Origin: Candidatus Caldilinea saccharophila
Lineage (GTDB): Bacteria; Chloroflexota; Anaerolineae; Caldilineales; Caldilineaceae
Length of the DNA: 64,000 nt
Direction of reading: 5' to 3'
NCBI GenBank assembly: GCA_016710365.1
Contig: JADJVW010000012.1
Location: forward strand, 102,812-166,811
Shown piece after piece: positions 12,301 through 22,955 of this stretch (the stretch's first letter is position 1; each line of letters begins with the position of its first letter). The notes beneath the pieces were generated by a model, which did not search any database, was not told where the DNA came from, and was given only the letters and a program-made list of their open reading frames with translations. Made by a program: the position numbers and the translations under genes.

Positions 12301-12602
12301 GCGGCGGCAAAGACACGCTCTGTCTTGAGCACGACGATATAACGATTGGGGGCGCCGTCGCTGCCGGCAGCCAGATGCAAGGGCGCCAATGCGCCTTCGC
12401 CTTCGCTTTGCAGCAGTCGAGCGTCGCCGTTCGCTGCCAGGGTGGGGGAGAAGGTCACTCCCAGCGCCAGCAGCGTCATGATCAACACCATCCCAGCCAG
12501 CCAGCGGCTGTGTGTAGGGAGTGGGAGGGCGCGCTTCCGGTTGCGCCTGTCTCCTGACCGAGCAGGTTCGACGAATGAATCGTCAGAGAAGAGCGATTGC
12601 AT
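9322..12602 (-). CDS. Secreted subtilisin-like serine protease with PPC, cohesin-like and dockerin modules (frame interrupted twice)
   Basis: Three overlapping ORFs give one protein of about 1,090 residues. The ATG at 12602 follows AAGAGG. Order: signal/anchor segment (MVLIMTLLALGVTF, about residues 38-52); inhibitor I9 propeptide (RYIVVLK...VAYIEQDQ); S8 catalytic domain with Asp (AYIIDTGM), His (GHGTHVAGVIGG) and Ser (GTSMASPHAAG); Pro/Thr linker; bacterial pre-peptidase C-terminal (PPC) domain; cohesin-like domain; Pro linker with a carboxypeptidase-regulatory-like beta domain; type I dockerin with two Ca loops (DSDGDGAITLIDF, DFNGDACITLLDF); second cohesin-like domain; and the C-terminal tail SSLYLPVVARR. 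Breaks lie near 12,103-12,106 and at the CCC of 10,545-10,547; removing one base at each restores the frame. Probably an extracellular protease that can join a cohesin-dockerin assembly. Confidence 0.85.
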
Positions 12603-12850
12603 AAAAACACCTCTTTGCTTACGATAAAATTAGATAAATGCGCGTGATAAAACACGTATAAGTGACGAAATAGAGATAAATGCTATGTGTCAGTATATCA
12701 CTATGCTTGCTTGATTGTAAGCATTTTGGGCAGGTGGATAGGCAATCTCATCTACATGGACTTCACAATTTGGTTTCACACCCAGCGACGGATTGTTTTT
12801 TGAGCGGGGACGTTGAGAGCACGGAGAAAAGCTTTCTGGAGGTTGATCGC
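12603..12850. other. Intergenic region upstream of the protease gene
   Basis: AT-richer spacer of about 250 bases holding the presumed promoter of the protease gene, which reads leftwards. I see no gene, repeat or clear hairpin in it. Confidence 0.5.
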
Positions 12851-14239
12851 TCAGCTTCCCGAAAGCTTTGTCCCATCTTCAATGTACAATGTTTCTTCCT
12901 CTGGCGCCTCCACGCGGACATTGCCCATGACCGTAACGTCGCGACCAAAGGTCACATCTCCGTTGACCGTCAGGCTGACGCAGTGGCGCAACGACGGGAC
13001 GCCGGTAGGAAAGCGTTCGCGCATCGATGCATACAGCAGATAATAGCGGTCGTCGAGCGTGACGACGGGCGGCAGTGCATTGCATTCGGGCGCCAGCGCC
13101 AGCGTGTAATCCTCGTTGAGCAGATAGGCGTCTGACATCAGCACGAGCAGATCGCTGTTTTTCTTCACCGGTGCAAAACGGCTGCGCGGCACGCACAACG
13201 CCTGCGCGCCGGCAAAGATCGAAATGGCCGATCCCATCGCCGTCTCCAGTTGATAGACGCGCGGCGTCGTTGGATCCGCAGGATCGATAGGCTTTTCATT
13301 GCGAATCAGCGGCAGCCCCAAAATATCGTGTTGCTGCTCCAACAGGTCGGCGAGCGCAGGTTGAGCCAGAGATTATTGGTGTTGAAATAACGATAGAGTT
13401 GAATATCCTGAAAGTCGTCTTCTTCTTCGGGCGGGCACTGGGCAGACTCGCGCAGGACGAGTTGTCCGTTGCCACCGCGGGCAAGGTGACCGCCCTTGCG
13501 ATCCGCCGCGGTGCGCTGCGCCACTTCCATCAGAAAAGGCACGCGCTGCGAGGCAAAATACCCTAGAATTTTCAAGTCGAGCACTGCTCCCAGATTGTCG
13601 GCATTGCTGACAAACGCATATTCATACCCGGCGTCGAGCAATTGGCGCAACATGCCGCTGTCCACCAGTGCGGTGTAGATGTCGCCGTGACCGGGCGGAC
13701 ACCATTCTTTGTCCGGATCCTGGGGCCACTCGGCGGGCAGCAGCGAATCCTTCCAGATTTTCGGCTCCATGTGCTGCAAAAAGTCGACCGGGATGTCTTG
13801 GGTAAAGTCGGAGTAACGCTTGATGGCGGCCAATGAGGCGCCGCGCGGGAAAGCTGTTCATCAGCAGCAGCGGGACGCGCGCTCCGCTCGCCTCCCGCAA
13901 ATGGAGAAGCTGCCGCACGATGATGTCGAGAAATGTGAAGTCATCCTTCACCGGCAGCAACGATTTCGGCCCATCCATGCCCATGCTGGTGCCAAGCCCG
14001 CCGTTGAGTTTGAGCACGATCGTCCGCTCCAGCGCCGCCTTCCCTGCCTGCTGCATGGCTGCGTCCAGGGCTTCGTAAGCAGGCAAGTCGGTCACAGGCT
14101 GCGCGTCGACGCACGCGATATACCCCGTGCTGCCATGCACCAACTGATCGTAGTAATAGCCGAAGTTGTCGATGAATGTCTGGGAGAGACCCGCGGTGCG
14201 CATCTTGTACGCAAACGGGGCAAAATCGGGTGTTGCCAT
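12851..14239 (-). CDS. UTP-glucose-1-phosphate uridylyltransferase, UDPGP (eukaryotic-like) family, frame interrupted twice
   Basis: Three overlapping ORFs give about 462 residues, the normal size of the UDPGP family. The nucleotide-binding signature LKLNGGLGTSMGMDGPKS is at residues 77-93, followed by LLPVK; later landmarks are PPGHGDIYTAL and FVSNADNLGA. The C-terminal part shows the left-handed beta-helix-like repeats (NGDVTFGRDVTVMGNVRV). The enzyme makes UDP-glucose from UTP and glucose-1-phosphate in the cytoplasm, feeding glycan and cell-envelope synthesis. Breaks lie near 13,836-13,850 and 13,352-13,360. Not to be confused with bacterial GalU, which lacks the GLGTSMG form of the motif. 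Confidence 0.88.
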
Positions 14240-14474
14240 GATGGTGTGCTCTCTTTGTCTACGTTATGCGGCGAGGGGTGAATTGCGGGGGCGACTGCGC
14301 TGCATCGCCATTTTCATCCTGGTGCATGCGGGCGGAATGCATCCTATTTAAAGAGACATGAAAACAAAACGGATGTCTTCATTGTACTCGCGGCCTCTGA
14401 ATAATCGTAATGGCGAACGGCGTGAGCGTGCGTTTTATCTTCGGATGGCGTAGAGCGCATGAGAATAATTTTAG

Positions 14475-14516
14475 AAAGCAGCGGCCCGGACAATCTACTT
14501 GCCGGGCCGCTGCTTT
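14475..14516 (-). terminator. Perfect 15-bp stem-loop terminator
   Basis: Arms 14475-14489 and 14502-14516 are perfectly complementary around a 12-base loop. On the minus strand the stem is followed by TCTAAAATTATT. It probably ends transcription from the Ig-like protein gene, whose stop is 240 bases upstream on that strand, before the UDPGP gene. Confidence 0.7.
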
Positions 14517-14600
14517 GACCACTAACATTCATTGTGTCCAACGCGCGCGATGGACGCTAGTCGTCTGTCAACTAAAAAGCTGTGGTTCGGCTTTAGAAGA

Positions 14601-14700
14601 AACACAGATAAACGCCGATAGTCACAGATAGACGCAGATGCTTTGCTGCTTTGCTTTTATCTGCGCTTATCTGATTTTATCTGCGGCCATCTGCGTTCCC
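14601..14700. repeat. Inverted array of CACAGAT/ATCTGCG words
   Basis: The left half carries cacagata and gacgcagat words; the right half carries several atctgcg/ttatctg words in reverse complement, so the 100 bases can fold back on themselves. Similar wording occurs at 56.6-56.8 kb. The rest of the 14,240-14,753 spacer holds only the terminator above; no gene seen. Confidence 0.6.
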
Positions 14701-14753
14701 TTGCCGTCGCTCTACCAAAGTTTTATGCTTGACGGTCCACTAGATGTTTTTCG

Positions 14754-17700
14754 CTACCGCACGATCGCCGGAAGATAAAGATGGCTGCTGCTGTCTACTG
14801 CATGGAAGAGCGGGTTCGAGCCACTGGCGTCGAACCTGGCGTCGCCTTGATACTCGGCGGCAACCAGATGCGACCCCGCGGACAGCGTGTGCATGACAAA
14901 CATCGCCTTGCCGTTCTGCAATTCCCCGTCGCCGACCGCCGCGCCATCGACGAAGAATGCGACGGTTCCGGTGGGCTCGCCTAACGCCGCGTGCTCGGCG
15001 ACAACTTCGGCCGTCAGGGTCAGCGACTGCCCCATGCTGGTTGCAGTGGCCGACCGGCCCAGCGTCGTGACGCTCCGATAGCGCGCCACCGTCTGCGCCA
15101 CCACCTGTGAGACGCCGCCGCCAAAGATGTCATCTCCGGCGTAGCGCGCCGTCAGGTGATGCACGCCGCCCGGCAGCGCCGTCTTGTAGACGCCTATGCC
15201 GTCCTGCAAGTTCACAACGCCGATGACGGCGCCCTCCGCAGTGACGATCTCCGCTGTGCCGGTGGGCGCGGCCAGGGTGGCCGCCATCACGCCATCCAAT
15301 CCTGGCGGCGTATCCTGCACCACGACCGTGAAGGTCAATGCTTCCTCCACCCTGGCAGGACTTGGCGAGATGCTCAGGGTGATCAGCACCTTGCGCTTCA
15401 CTACTTGCTCGATCGGATTCGATGCGCTTGCGGCAAGGTTTTCGTTGCCAACATACTGCGCGGTGATGGGATGGTTGCCCACGTCAAGCGTTGCAGTGTT
15501 GAAAATGGCAACGCCATTGCGCACCGGGCTGGAGCCGATCGCCGTAGCGCCGTCTGCAAAAACGACGAGACCGTCCACCGCGCCGCTGCTCGGCGCGTTC
15601 GCCGTCACCGTGGCGGTAAAGAGCAATGAATTGCCGACGATAGCGGGATTGGGCGCCACTTCCAAGCCTGTGGTCGTCGGCGCCTTGTTGATGACATGCG
15701 CGCCTGGCGCAGAGGTGCTGGTGTGATAACGGATATTGCCGCCATATTCCGCCGTGATGTTGTACGCGCCGACAGTCAGCCCGCCGACGGTGTAGGTTGC
15801 CATGCCGTTGGCCAGGGTGACGCTGCCCAGTACGGTGGCGCCCTGTTTGAAGGTCACGGCGCCGCCTGGTGCGCCCGCGCCCGGCGCCTGCGAAGTGACT
15901 TTTGTGCTCAGCGTCAACCCCTGTCCAAACACGGTCGCGCCAGGCGTAATGCTCAGCTCGGTCGCCGTGTTCGCTTTGTTTACCCGATGCACGTAGGCGG
16001 TGGACGCGCTTCCTGTAAAGATCGTGCTCCCTACGTAGACAGCAGTCACCGTGTGCTCGCCAACGGCAAGCGTGCTGCTCTTGATGGTCGCTACACCGTT
16101 GACAAGCATCGCCGTTCCCAGCGTCGCGTCACCGTTCTTGAACAGAATCACACCGCCTGGCGTGCCGGTCGCCGGTGCATCTGGGACAACTTTTGCGGTA
16201 AAGATAACCTCCTGCCCGTAGACGGATTCCTGTGGTGAAGATATCACGGACGTCGTCGTGCGGCCGCGGTTCAGCAGGGAAAACTGCGCCACGCTGTGGA
16301 CGCCGGCTACCGAAGCGGCTACCGTGTAACTGCCGATCCCCTGGTTGGCCGTCAAGCCAGGCGCAGTCGCCACGCCCGCGCCATCAGCAAAGACGATGAC
16401 GGAGGTCGCCCCGCCGGGAAAGGTGGCGCCGGCGCCGCTGGTCGGCGCAATGTTGAAGGTTACAGGGGCAAATGGCAGTGCAACGCCGCCTGCCATCGCC
16501 TCGGCCTGAAGCGCCGCTCCGAAAACTTCACCGACGAATGCGCTTTGTGCATTACCGGCTTTGACCGAGACGCTGCCTGCCACTGGGGTCAACACGCCAA
16601 ACAGATTGACGTTGTCCCCTTCCTGCTCTCCTGCATCTTGTGCGGTGTTGCTCTCAAATAGTGGCGCCGCGTCTACGCTGACAACCGTGCTGCCACTGTA
16701 AACATAGAGCGCGCCGCCTTTGCCCTGGCCGCGCTCGCCACTGCCCGCGCCTATGCCGCCGAGCGCGGCGTTGCCGGAGAAGCGTGTGTTGACCAGTGTG
16801 ACGCGCCCGCTGCGCACAAAGAGCGCGCCGCCCAGCCCTGCGCCGCCGCCGCCGTTGGCGCCAATGCCCGCGCCGCCGTGACTGCCGCCGCTCGCGCCGG
16901 CGCCGTAGCCGCGCCGCCGCCGCCGCCGCCAAAGCCACCCGCACCGCCTTGCTCAATGCCGCCGCCGCCGCCGCCGCCAAAGCCGCCCGCACCGCCGGCC
17001 GCTGAGGTGGAATTGCCCGCGCCGCCACCGCCGCCATAATCGCCGCCAGCCGCGCCCGCGCCTGTTGCGCTGCCACCGCCGCCGCCGCCAAAGCCACCGA
17101 TACCGCCTGCTGCCGCGCCATCGCCACCCGCGGATGCGCCGGGGAAGCCTGTGCTGCCGCCGCCACCGCCCGCCACGCCGCCCGCGCCGCCGCCGGACGC
17201 ACCGGCGCTATTGTTCGCGCCGCCGCCGCCGCTCTCGGTTGCCGCGCCGCCTGTTCCACCGCCGCGCCCGCTGAAGCCGCCGCCGCCGCCCGCAAAGGTC
17301 GCGCCTGCCGCGCCGCCCGCGCCGAGGAAGCCGCCGCCGCCGCCGCCGTAGGCTGCCGTGGCATTGCCTGCGCCACCCGCGCCACCCGCGCCGCCGCCGC
17401 CTGCGCCACCGCCCGTCTGGCCAAAGCTGCCCGCACCGCCCCCGCCGCCGATCGCTTGATTGTCCTCAAAGTTGACGTCGATCAGGTTGACCGCGCCGGC
17501 GTGAACGAACATACCGCCGCCCATGCCTGCGCCGCCGCCACCGCCGCCCGCCGCGCCTGTGGCGCCGCCCGCGCCGCCTTGCGCCAGCCCGCCGCGCACG
17601 GTCATGCCGGCGATGCTGACTGTGCCGCCCAATATGGTAAAGACGCGAAACTGATAATTGCCGGAGATCGTCAACTGCTCGGCGCCCGGCCCCGCCAGGA

Positions 17701-17984
17701 GCACGTCGCTTGCGATCGGGGGTAAGGGGGAAGCCAGCACAATGGTGGATCCCACCGGCAGGCCAAAGGTGATGACGTCCGCCCCTTCGCTTGCCTGTGC
17801 ATCCAGCAATGCCTGGCGCAAGCTGCCGGAGCCGGCGTCATTCGTGTTGGTGACGGTAAACTGCGGCGTGCGCCACCGGCGTCGGCTGCACCGCCTGGGT
17901 GAGCAGAAGGGCGGCGGCGATGAAACTGGTGAGTAAAACACGCATTGTCGAATGCGCGCCTTTGATATGCCAGCCCTGATACAT
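14754..17984 (-). CDS. Secreted glycine-rich and bacterial Ig-like (BIG_3_5 type) repeat protein, frame interrupted twice
   Basis: About 1,075 residues when ORFs are joined. Start ATG at 17984 after AAGGAAT; a signal peptide follows (MRVLLTSFIAAALLLTQA...AHA). Next comes a beta-helix lead-in (FTVTNTNDAGSGSLRQALL, typical of surface proteins with polymorphic-type repeats), then a very long Gly/Ala-rich tract (about 16.9-17.5 kb), then five to six Ig-like domains with T-A-x-V and GxHxxTAxYxG landmarks, and the C-terminal tail SSHLYLPAIVR. Breaks lie near 17,860-17,870 and about 16,915; the second is inside the low-complexity (ggc)n tract. Likely an extracellular or surface-attached structural protein; no enzymatic domain seen. 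Confidence 0.8.
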
Positions 17985-18139
17985 GGCCGTGATTCCTTTC
18001 GTAACGTGACATCGACTGAAGATACAGGTTGACGCAATAACGCTGCTCTTCACTCTAGCCGCATAAGAAGTCACGGAACACTGCTAAATGCTTGGGTTTT
18101 CGATGCTTTGTTTGGTGTACTTACGAGGATTAACGACTG

Positions 18140-19828
18140 CTACCAACCAACGGCGCACCCATCCTTCCGTGGATCACTGCCGCCAATTAATACACCATTT
18201 TTTGGATCACGCTGGATAATTTGTCCACCGCCGAAGCTGGCGCGCGCAAAGCCCGTGACCGGCGCCAGCCGGTGTCCGCGCTGCGCCAGATCGGCCAGCA
18301 TGGCGAAGTCCCAGCCTTCTTCGATCAGCACCAGGCCGCCGGCTTCCTGCGCGCCCAAGCCATCGGCGGGGCCGGCGAGGGCCCAGCGTGGCATGTCGAG
18401 CGCCTGCTGCGGCGTCATCCCCAGCCCAACCAGGTTGACCACCATCTGCAGATGGCCCTGTGGCTGCACGTAACCGCCCATTACGCCGAAGCTGGCGTGG
18501 AGCGCGCCGGCGAATTCCCCTGTCGTGTGCAGCGTCAGCGCCGGGATGATCGTCTGGTAGGGGCGTTTGTTGGGCGCCAATGCGTTGGGGTGCGCCGGAT
18601 CGAGCTGAAAGAGATTGGCGCGGTTCTGCAAACTGACGCCGGCGCCGGGCACGACCAGTCCACTGCCTGTGCCCATGTACAAGCTGTTGATGAAGCTGCA
18701 CGCATTGCCTTCTCCATCGACGACGCTCAGGTAAACCGTATCCGACCCGGCCAGCGGCGCGCCGTAGGGGACCTGTTGCGCCGCACGCTGAAGGTCGATG
18801 CGCGTGCGGCGTTGGTCGGCGTAGGCTTTGCTTGCCAGCTTTTCCAACGGGATCGGGTGGACGCGCGGGTCGCACACCCATTGCTGCGCGTCGGCAAAGC
18901 CAAGCCGCATACACTCGATCAGCACATGCAGCCGATCGGCGGGCGTCATGGCGGCAAGGTCGTAACCGGCAGCCAGGTTCAGGGCAACGATGGCCGCCAG
19001 CCCCTGCCCGTTGGGTGGACATTCGTAGAGCCGCACGCCCTGATAATCGGCGGTGAGCGGTTCGTCCCAGGTGCTGGTGTGGGCGGCCATGTCCGCGGGC
19101 GTGATCCAGCCGCCGTAGCGCTGCACATGTTCGCTCAGCGTGTGGGCAAACTCGCCGCGATAAATAAAATCCTTGCCATCGGCGGCGATGCCGCGCAGCG
19201 TTTCTGCGAGCGTGGGAAGGCGCATGAGCTCGCCAGGCTGTGGCGCGCGGCCGTCGATCAGCAGCTCGTAGCCACTCGGCTGGGCTGGGCCGTGATCGAT
19301 GTCGCCGCTCTGCCAGTCCGGGTCGCGGCGCAGCTTTTTCTCCTGCGTACGCCAGCCAAGCGCGATCAGCTCGGAGACAGGATAGCCATGCTCGGCGGTC
19401 CAGATGGCGGGTGGAAGCACGTCAGCGAGCGTCATGCGCCCGTGTCGCTCCAACAGATCGCTCCAGCCCGCGACCGCGCCTGGTATGCTCACCGTGTGGC
19501 CGGTGTAGGTCGGCATATTCGCATAGCCAAGCGCAATAAGCTCATCGATCGAGGCGGCCGCGGGTGCGCGGCCAGAGCCGTTCAGCCCCGTGACCTGCTG
19601 CGTCTTGGCGTCGAAATAGAGCGCAAAACAGTCGCCGCCGATGCCGGTGGAGATCGGTTCGACGACGTTGAGCATGGCCGCGGTGGCGATGGCCGCGTCC
19701 GCGGCGTTGCCGCCGGCCTGCAAGATGGCAAGGCCAGCCTGTGCGGCCAGCGGCTGACTGGTGGCGACCATGCCGCGGCGCGCCAGAACATTGCTGCGTC
19801 GCGAGCGAAAAGTTGGATCGATGTTCAT
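18140..19828 (-). CDS. Gamma-glutamyltransferase family protein (Ntn hydrolase)
   Basis: 562 residues, the usual size. N-terminal landmarks GMVATSQPLAAQAGLAIL and GGNAADAAIATA, oxyanion region VEPISTGIGGDCF, and the self-cleavage segment SDTVYLSVVDGEGNACSF, in which the Thr of DTVYLSV is the expected nucleophile exposed by autoproteolysis. C-terminal GVMGGYVQPQGHLQ is also typical. No signal peptide is visible, so a cytoplasmic YwrD-like member is more likely than a periplasmic glutathione hydrolase. It lies at the downstream end of a minus-strand run starting with the restriction genes, 33 bases from the small membrane protein. Confidence 0.88.
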   Translation of the reverse strand: MNIDPTFRSRRSNVLARRGMVATSQPLAAQAGLAILQAGGNAADAAIATAAMLNVVEPISTGIGGDCFALYFDAKTQQVTGLNGSGRAPAAASIDELIALGYANMPTYTGHTVSIPGAVAGWSDLLERHGRMTLADVLPPAIWTAEHGYPVSELIALGWRTQEKKLRRDPDWQSGDIDHGPAQPSGYELLIDGRAPQPGELMRLPTLAETLRGIAADGKDFIYRGEFAHTLSEHVQRYGGWITPADMAAHTSTWDEPLTADYQGVRLYECPPNGQGLAAIVALNLAAGYDLAAMTPADRLHVLIECMRLGFADAQQWVCDPRVHPIPLEKLASKAYADQRRTRIDLQRAAQQVPYGAPLAGSDTVYLSVVDGEGNACSFINSLYMGTGSGLVVPGAGVSLQNRANLFQLDPAHPNALAPNKRPYQTIIPALTLHTTGEFAGALHASFGVMGGYVQPQGHLQMVVNLVGLGMTPQQALDMPRWALAGPADGLGAQEAGGLVLIEEGWDFAMLADLAQRGHRLAPVTGFARASFGGGQIIQRDPKNGVLIGGSDPRKDGCAVGW

Positions 19829-19861
19829 AGAGTACCCGTGTATTGAGTTGCTTTTGCTGGA

Positions 19862-20222
19862 TTATTGAGGTGCGCCGGCATTGCGCGCGCCCGCGCCCTT
19901 CCGTTGCGCCGCGCGCGCCGCGTCTTCTTTGCGCCGGTCGCGCATCACGTAGACCAAAAAGATGATGTAGACCGGAATGCCGAGCAGGGGCGATCCACCG
20001 GCCCAAGTCGCCCAGACTGGCGGCCGCCAGGAAACAGCCCACCGCCAGCAGCACCCATACCAGCGAGTGGAAATAGCGCAGCACGACATGCTCTTGTGTG
20101 GTGCGCGGGGCCAGCCGGCGCGGGCCAGGCTGCGGCCAGATGTAATAGTAGGCAACGGCAACTGCCAGGCAGAGCACACCCCAGAAGAGCAGCGGTGCGC
20201 CCAGCAGAGTTTGCGTCATCAT
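19862..20222 (-). CDS. Small membrane protein of unknown function (frame interrupted once)
   Basis: About 119 residues when two frames are joined: MMTQTLLGAPLLFWGVLCLA starts a first membrane helix, LVWVLLAVGCFLAAASLG a second and LLGIPVYIIFLVYVMRDRR a third, ending in a basic tail (AQRKGAGARNAGAPQ). The shift lies near 19,990-20,010. GGAG precedes the start. I do not recognise a family; the position between DUF1294 and gamma-glutamyltransferase genes gives no functional hint. Confidence 0.6.
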
Positions 20223-20240
20223 CCGTGCACTCTCCTTGGT

Positions 20241-20828
20241 TCAGGCCAGGCCCAGAAAATAGAGGCCAGCAATGACGATGATCTGGACGACAAAAATGAT
20301 CCAGAAGGTGCGCTGATAGCTGCCCTTGGCGGATTTGTGATGGAGGACGCGCTGACCCACAAGGCCGGCGGGCGTTCCCCCACACAATTCGGCTGCGTGT
20401 AAAATGCGTTCCGGCACGCGCAGGGCGCCACTGCCCGCCACCGTTTTGTCGTAGAGATACAGCGCCAAGGTGGTGAGATTGATGGCGAGCCAATAGACCC
20501 ACAGCCAGGAGAGCGAGAAGACGAACAAGCCGATCGTCATGAGCACGAGCGTAGCGACGACTGCCAGCCCACCAAACAACCGATAAGGTGACATGGGCAG
20601 GGCGCTTCTCGGCTGGGTCTGCTTGGTTGCCGCGCCCTCGACGACGACGTTATTGGCGCGCGGCCCCTTGGACGAAGAAGCAACATCGAACACAACTCGC
20701 TGCCCCGCGGCAAGCCGGTCTGCGGTGCTCACAGCGCTGGCATGAACAAAGACCTGCTTTGCCTGGCCGTCGGGTTGGATAAAGCCAAACCCTTTTTTGT
20801 CGTCGAACTGGATGACTGTGCCCTTCAT
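20241..20828 (-). CDS. Cold-shock domain / DUF1294 membrane protein
   Basis: 195 residues from the ATG at 20828, preceded by GGGAG. Residues 1-65 form a CspA-like OB fold with the RNP1 motif KGFGFI and an RNP2-like VFVHASAV; residues 80-195 are DUF1294, with three hydrophobic segments and the ERILHAAELCGGTPAGL...KSAKGSYQ motif. This fusion is widespread in bacteria; the cold-shock part probably binds single-stranded nucleic acid near the membrane. Its ATG overlaps the stop of the upstream methylase gene (ATGA), implying translational coupling. Confidence 0.88.
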   Translation of the reverse strand: MKGTVIQFDDKKGFGFIQPDGQAKQVFVHASAVSTADRLAAGQRVVFDVASSSKGPRANNVVVEGAATKQTQPRSALPMSPYRLFGGLAVVATLVLMTIGLFVFSLSWLWVYWLAINLTTLALYLYDKTVAGSGALRVPERILHAAELCGGTPAGLVGQRVLHHKSAKGSYQRTFWIIFVVQIIVIAGLYFLGLA

Positions 20829-22955
20829 GGCGTCTCCCTGGATTGTGGTAATAGTTTTCCCCACTGCTCGGCGATTATTCGACATGTTTCCTCAAAGCAA
20901 ACCTGCGCGCCTCTAAACTCGACCAGTGTTTGCGATGCAACGATAACGAACCTATCTGCTAACGACATTGAAATGCCTGCCGTTTCGAGCATCTCGGTAA
21001 GGTCGTTTGAGTGCTGGAGGATAGCTTGTCCATCAATTATGCCAGGGGTACAGCTAACTTGCTTCTTGCATACGAGGATTGCGTCAAAGCTGATAGGGTC
21101 AGTGGTCAAACTCTTTGGGCTTGATGCTCTTAATTCAGCATGCACCGGATGTGCAGTGACAATGACAAATCCGGCATCAGTAACCGCCTCATAGATAGCA
21201 GCCCATCCTTCGGGACGCGAATGATGGAAGCTAAACGCAAGGACACCATCATCCTTGAGCACTCGGGCACATTCTGAGAATACGGCAGTAAGCTGTCGAG
21301 CAAAAACGAGCGGATCTTTGTGCTGAACTTCTCCGATAGCCAAAGAACTTGCCTGATTAAACCATTGATAACGTTGTTTAAGAACAGGCGCCAACCATGC
21401 AAAGAAGAAGTCACTCAGCTCACTATAATGAACAAAGTCGAAATAGGGTGGGTCTGTGATTACAGCATCGATAGCACAATCAGGCAGTGGGAGGCGCGCT
21501 ATTGCCGTTCATAATCCAGATGCTGCGCTCGGTGGCCTGTAATTCTTCCCACGCGGCAACCTGTTGGACGTCAATCGGCTCACTAGAGACCAGTTTGTAA
21601 GAGTCTGTTGTCTCGCCAAATAAATCCTGGTGAAATGCTATTTCAAAAGGTTGGTCGAGATATTGCTTTGCACGCATCAATCGTGACTCAAAGAGCGTGC
21701 TGAAGACGCCACTACTTTTGTCAATTCCCCATACAGAATTCTCAAGCGGCGTTCGTTCTGGTTTCAAGATATGATTGGAAAACATATGCCGGACTGCACC
21801 TGTGCCCTCGCCCTTGTAGCTACAGAAAAGATTATTGAACTCCAGGGTGCTGGAAAACAAGCATAGCATTTGTTCTTGGACGGTTTTGTCTTCAATCATG
21901 AGAATGGCGCGTAGTAGCAAACCTAAACAGAGTAATTGTCTAGCGTTGAAGAAGTCATTCCAGTATAGATAATTGTAGCCGCGTGCCTGATTGGTATTGT
22001 GTCCGGGGCGCACTTCCATGCTAGGCAACGGCAAGTCTTCACTCTGCAATCTGGCTTCAGCTTGGGCGTAGAGAGTTAGGTCATCTTCACTTGCTGGCAG
22101 GTAAATTTTCTCTCCATTTGGACGCAGCGCCAGCAGTGCATAGAGACGGTGTGTTGGTGGTTGACCGCTTGCTGTTACCAGACCCTTGATGCGATGGCGT
22201 TTGCCGTTGGCGTCAACCACGTATTGCCCTGAAGCCGGCCTGTCCTGCGGGTCGAACCGATAGTCACAATGGGAACATATCAGATCGGTGGCATCGTAGC
22301 GGTCTTCAGAAATATTCCAACATTTAGGGCAAATGATCTGTGCTTTGGGTTTTTTCTTTGGATAGGCATCCTGCGCAAAAACATAGCGTGAGAATAGCGG
22401 GATGATCTCGCCATCAGGTGTGGCGACCGTTTTTACCCAAAAAAAGTAGAGTACAGGAATCAGTTCGCCATTCTGCGGGTCTTTAGTTTGGTAGTAGGCG
22501 CGAATTTCAGCGGCGATATCCTTCTCAAGATGGGTGAATGTATTGCGCAACTGTGCCTCGGATACACGGGAGAATGCCTGTTTTACCAGGAATGTGCTGA
22601 CTGGGTTGATGTCGCACCCGATGGCTTTGGCGCCAAGTTTGATTGCTTCGCCTAAAGTCGTGCCACTCCCCATAAATGGATCTAGCACAACTTTATCGGC
22701 GAAGTTGTGATGATCATAAAAGGTCCGCCAGACATCAACTCCAGGCTTGCTCAGGGTCGATAGTGTAATGGCACGAAAGACCGATCCCAACCGAGTCGCC
22801 CACCATTTATGAATATGATAGAGAGGCCGATTGATCTCCTTGCGCCAGCTTTCTTGCTCTGCAATCCGACTGATCTGGGCAATTGGGAAATCACCCTCGA
22901 GCGCCGTTGTCTTAGTGATTTCTGTAGGAAGAAGATCGTGGATTACAGCGTTCAT
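20825..22955 (-). CDS. Zn-ribbon DNA methyltransferase (COG1743/DUF1156-like), frame interrupted once
   Basis: About 710 residues after joining two ORFs. N-terminal HIHKWWATRLGSVFRAI matches the conserved start of DUF1156-type methylases; S-adenosylmethionine motif I is DPFMGSGTT at residues 92-100. A four-cysteine Zn ribbon (CPKCWN...CSHCDY) lies about 210-235, and a roughly 400-residue spacer separates motif I from the catalytic DPPYFDF motif. That motif appears only in the second frame, just after the break at about 21,492. DPPY implies amino-group methylation (N6-adenine or N4-cytosine). The gene overlaps the nuclease stop by ATGA and is clearly poorer in GC than neighbours, suggesting transfer. 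If the break is real the enzyme would lack its catalytic motif. Confidence 0.85.

Noticed and set aside
18221..19846. A 541-codon plus-strand frame across the gamma-glutamyltransferase gene.
   Set aside because: Antisense shadow of a fully conserved enzyme gene; no motif of its own.
21480..21500. Programmed frameshifting as an explanation of the split methylase.
   Set aside because: No slippery heptamer or downstream pseudoknot is evident, and the same kind of break occurs in many unrelated genes of the window, so consensus error is simpler.
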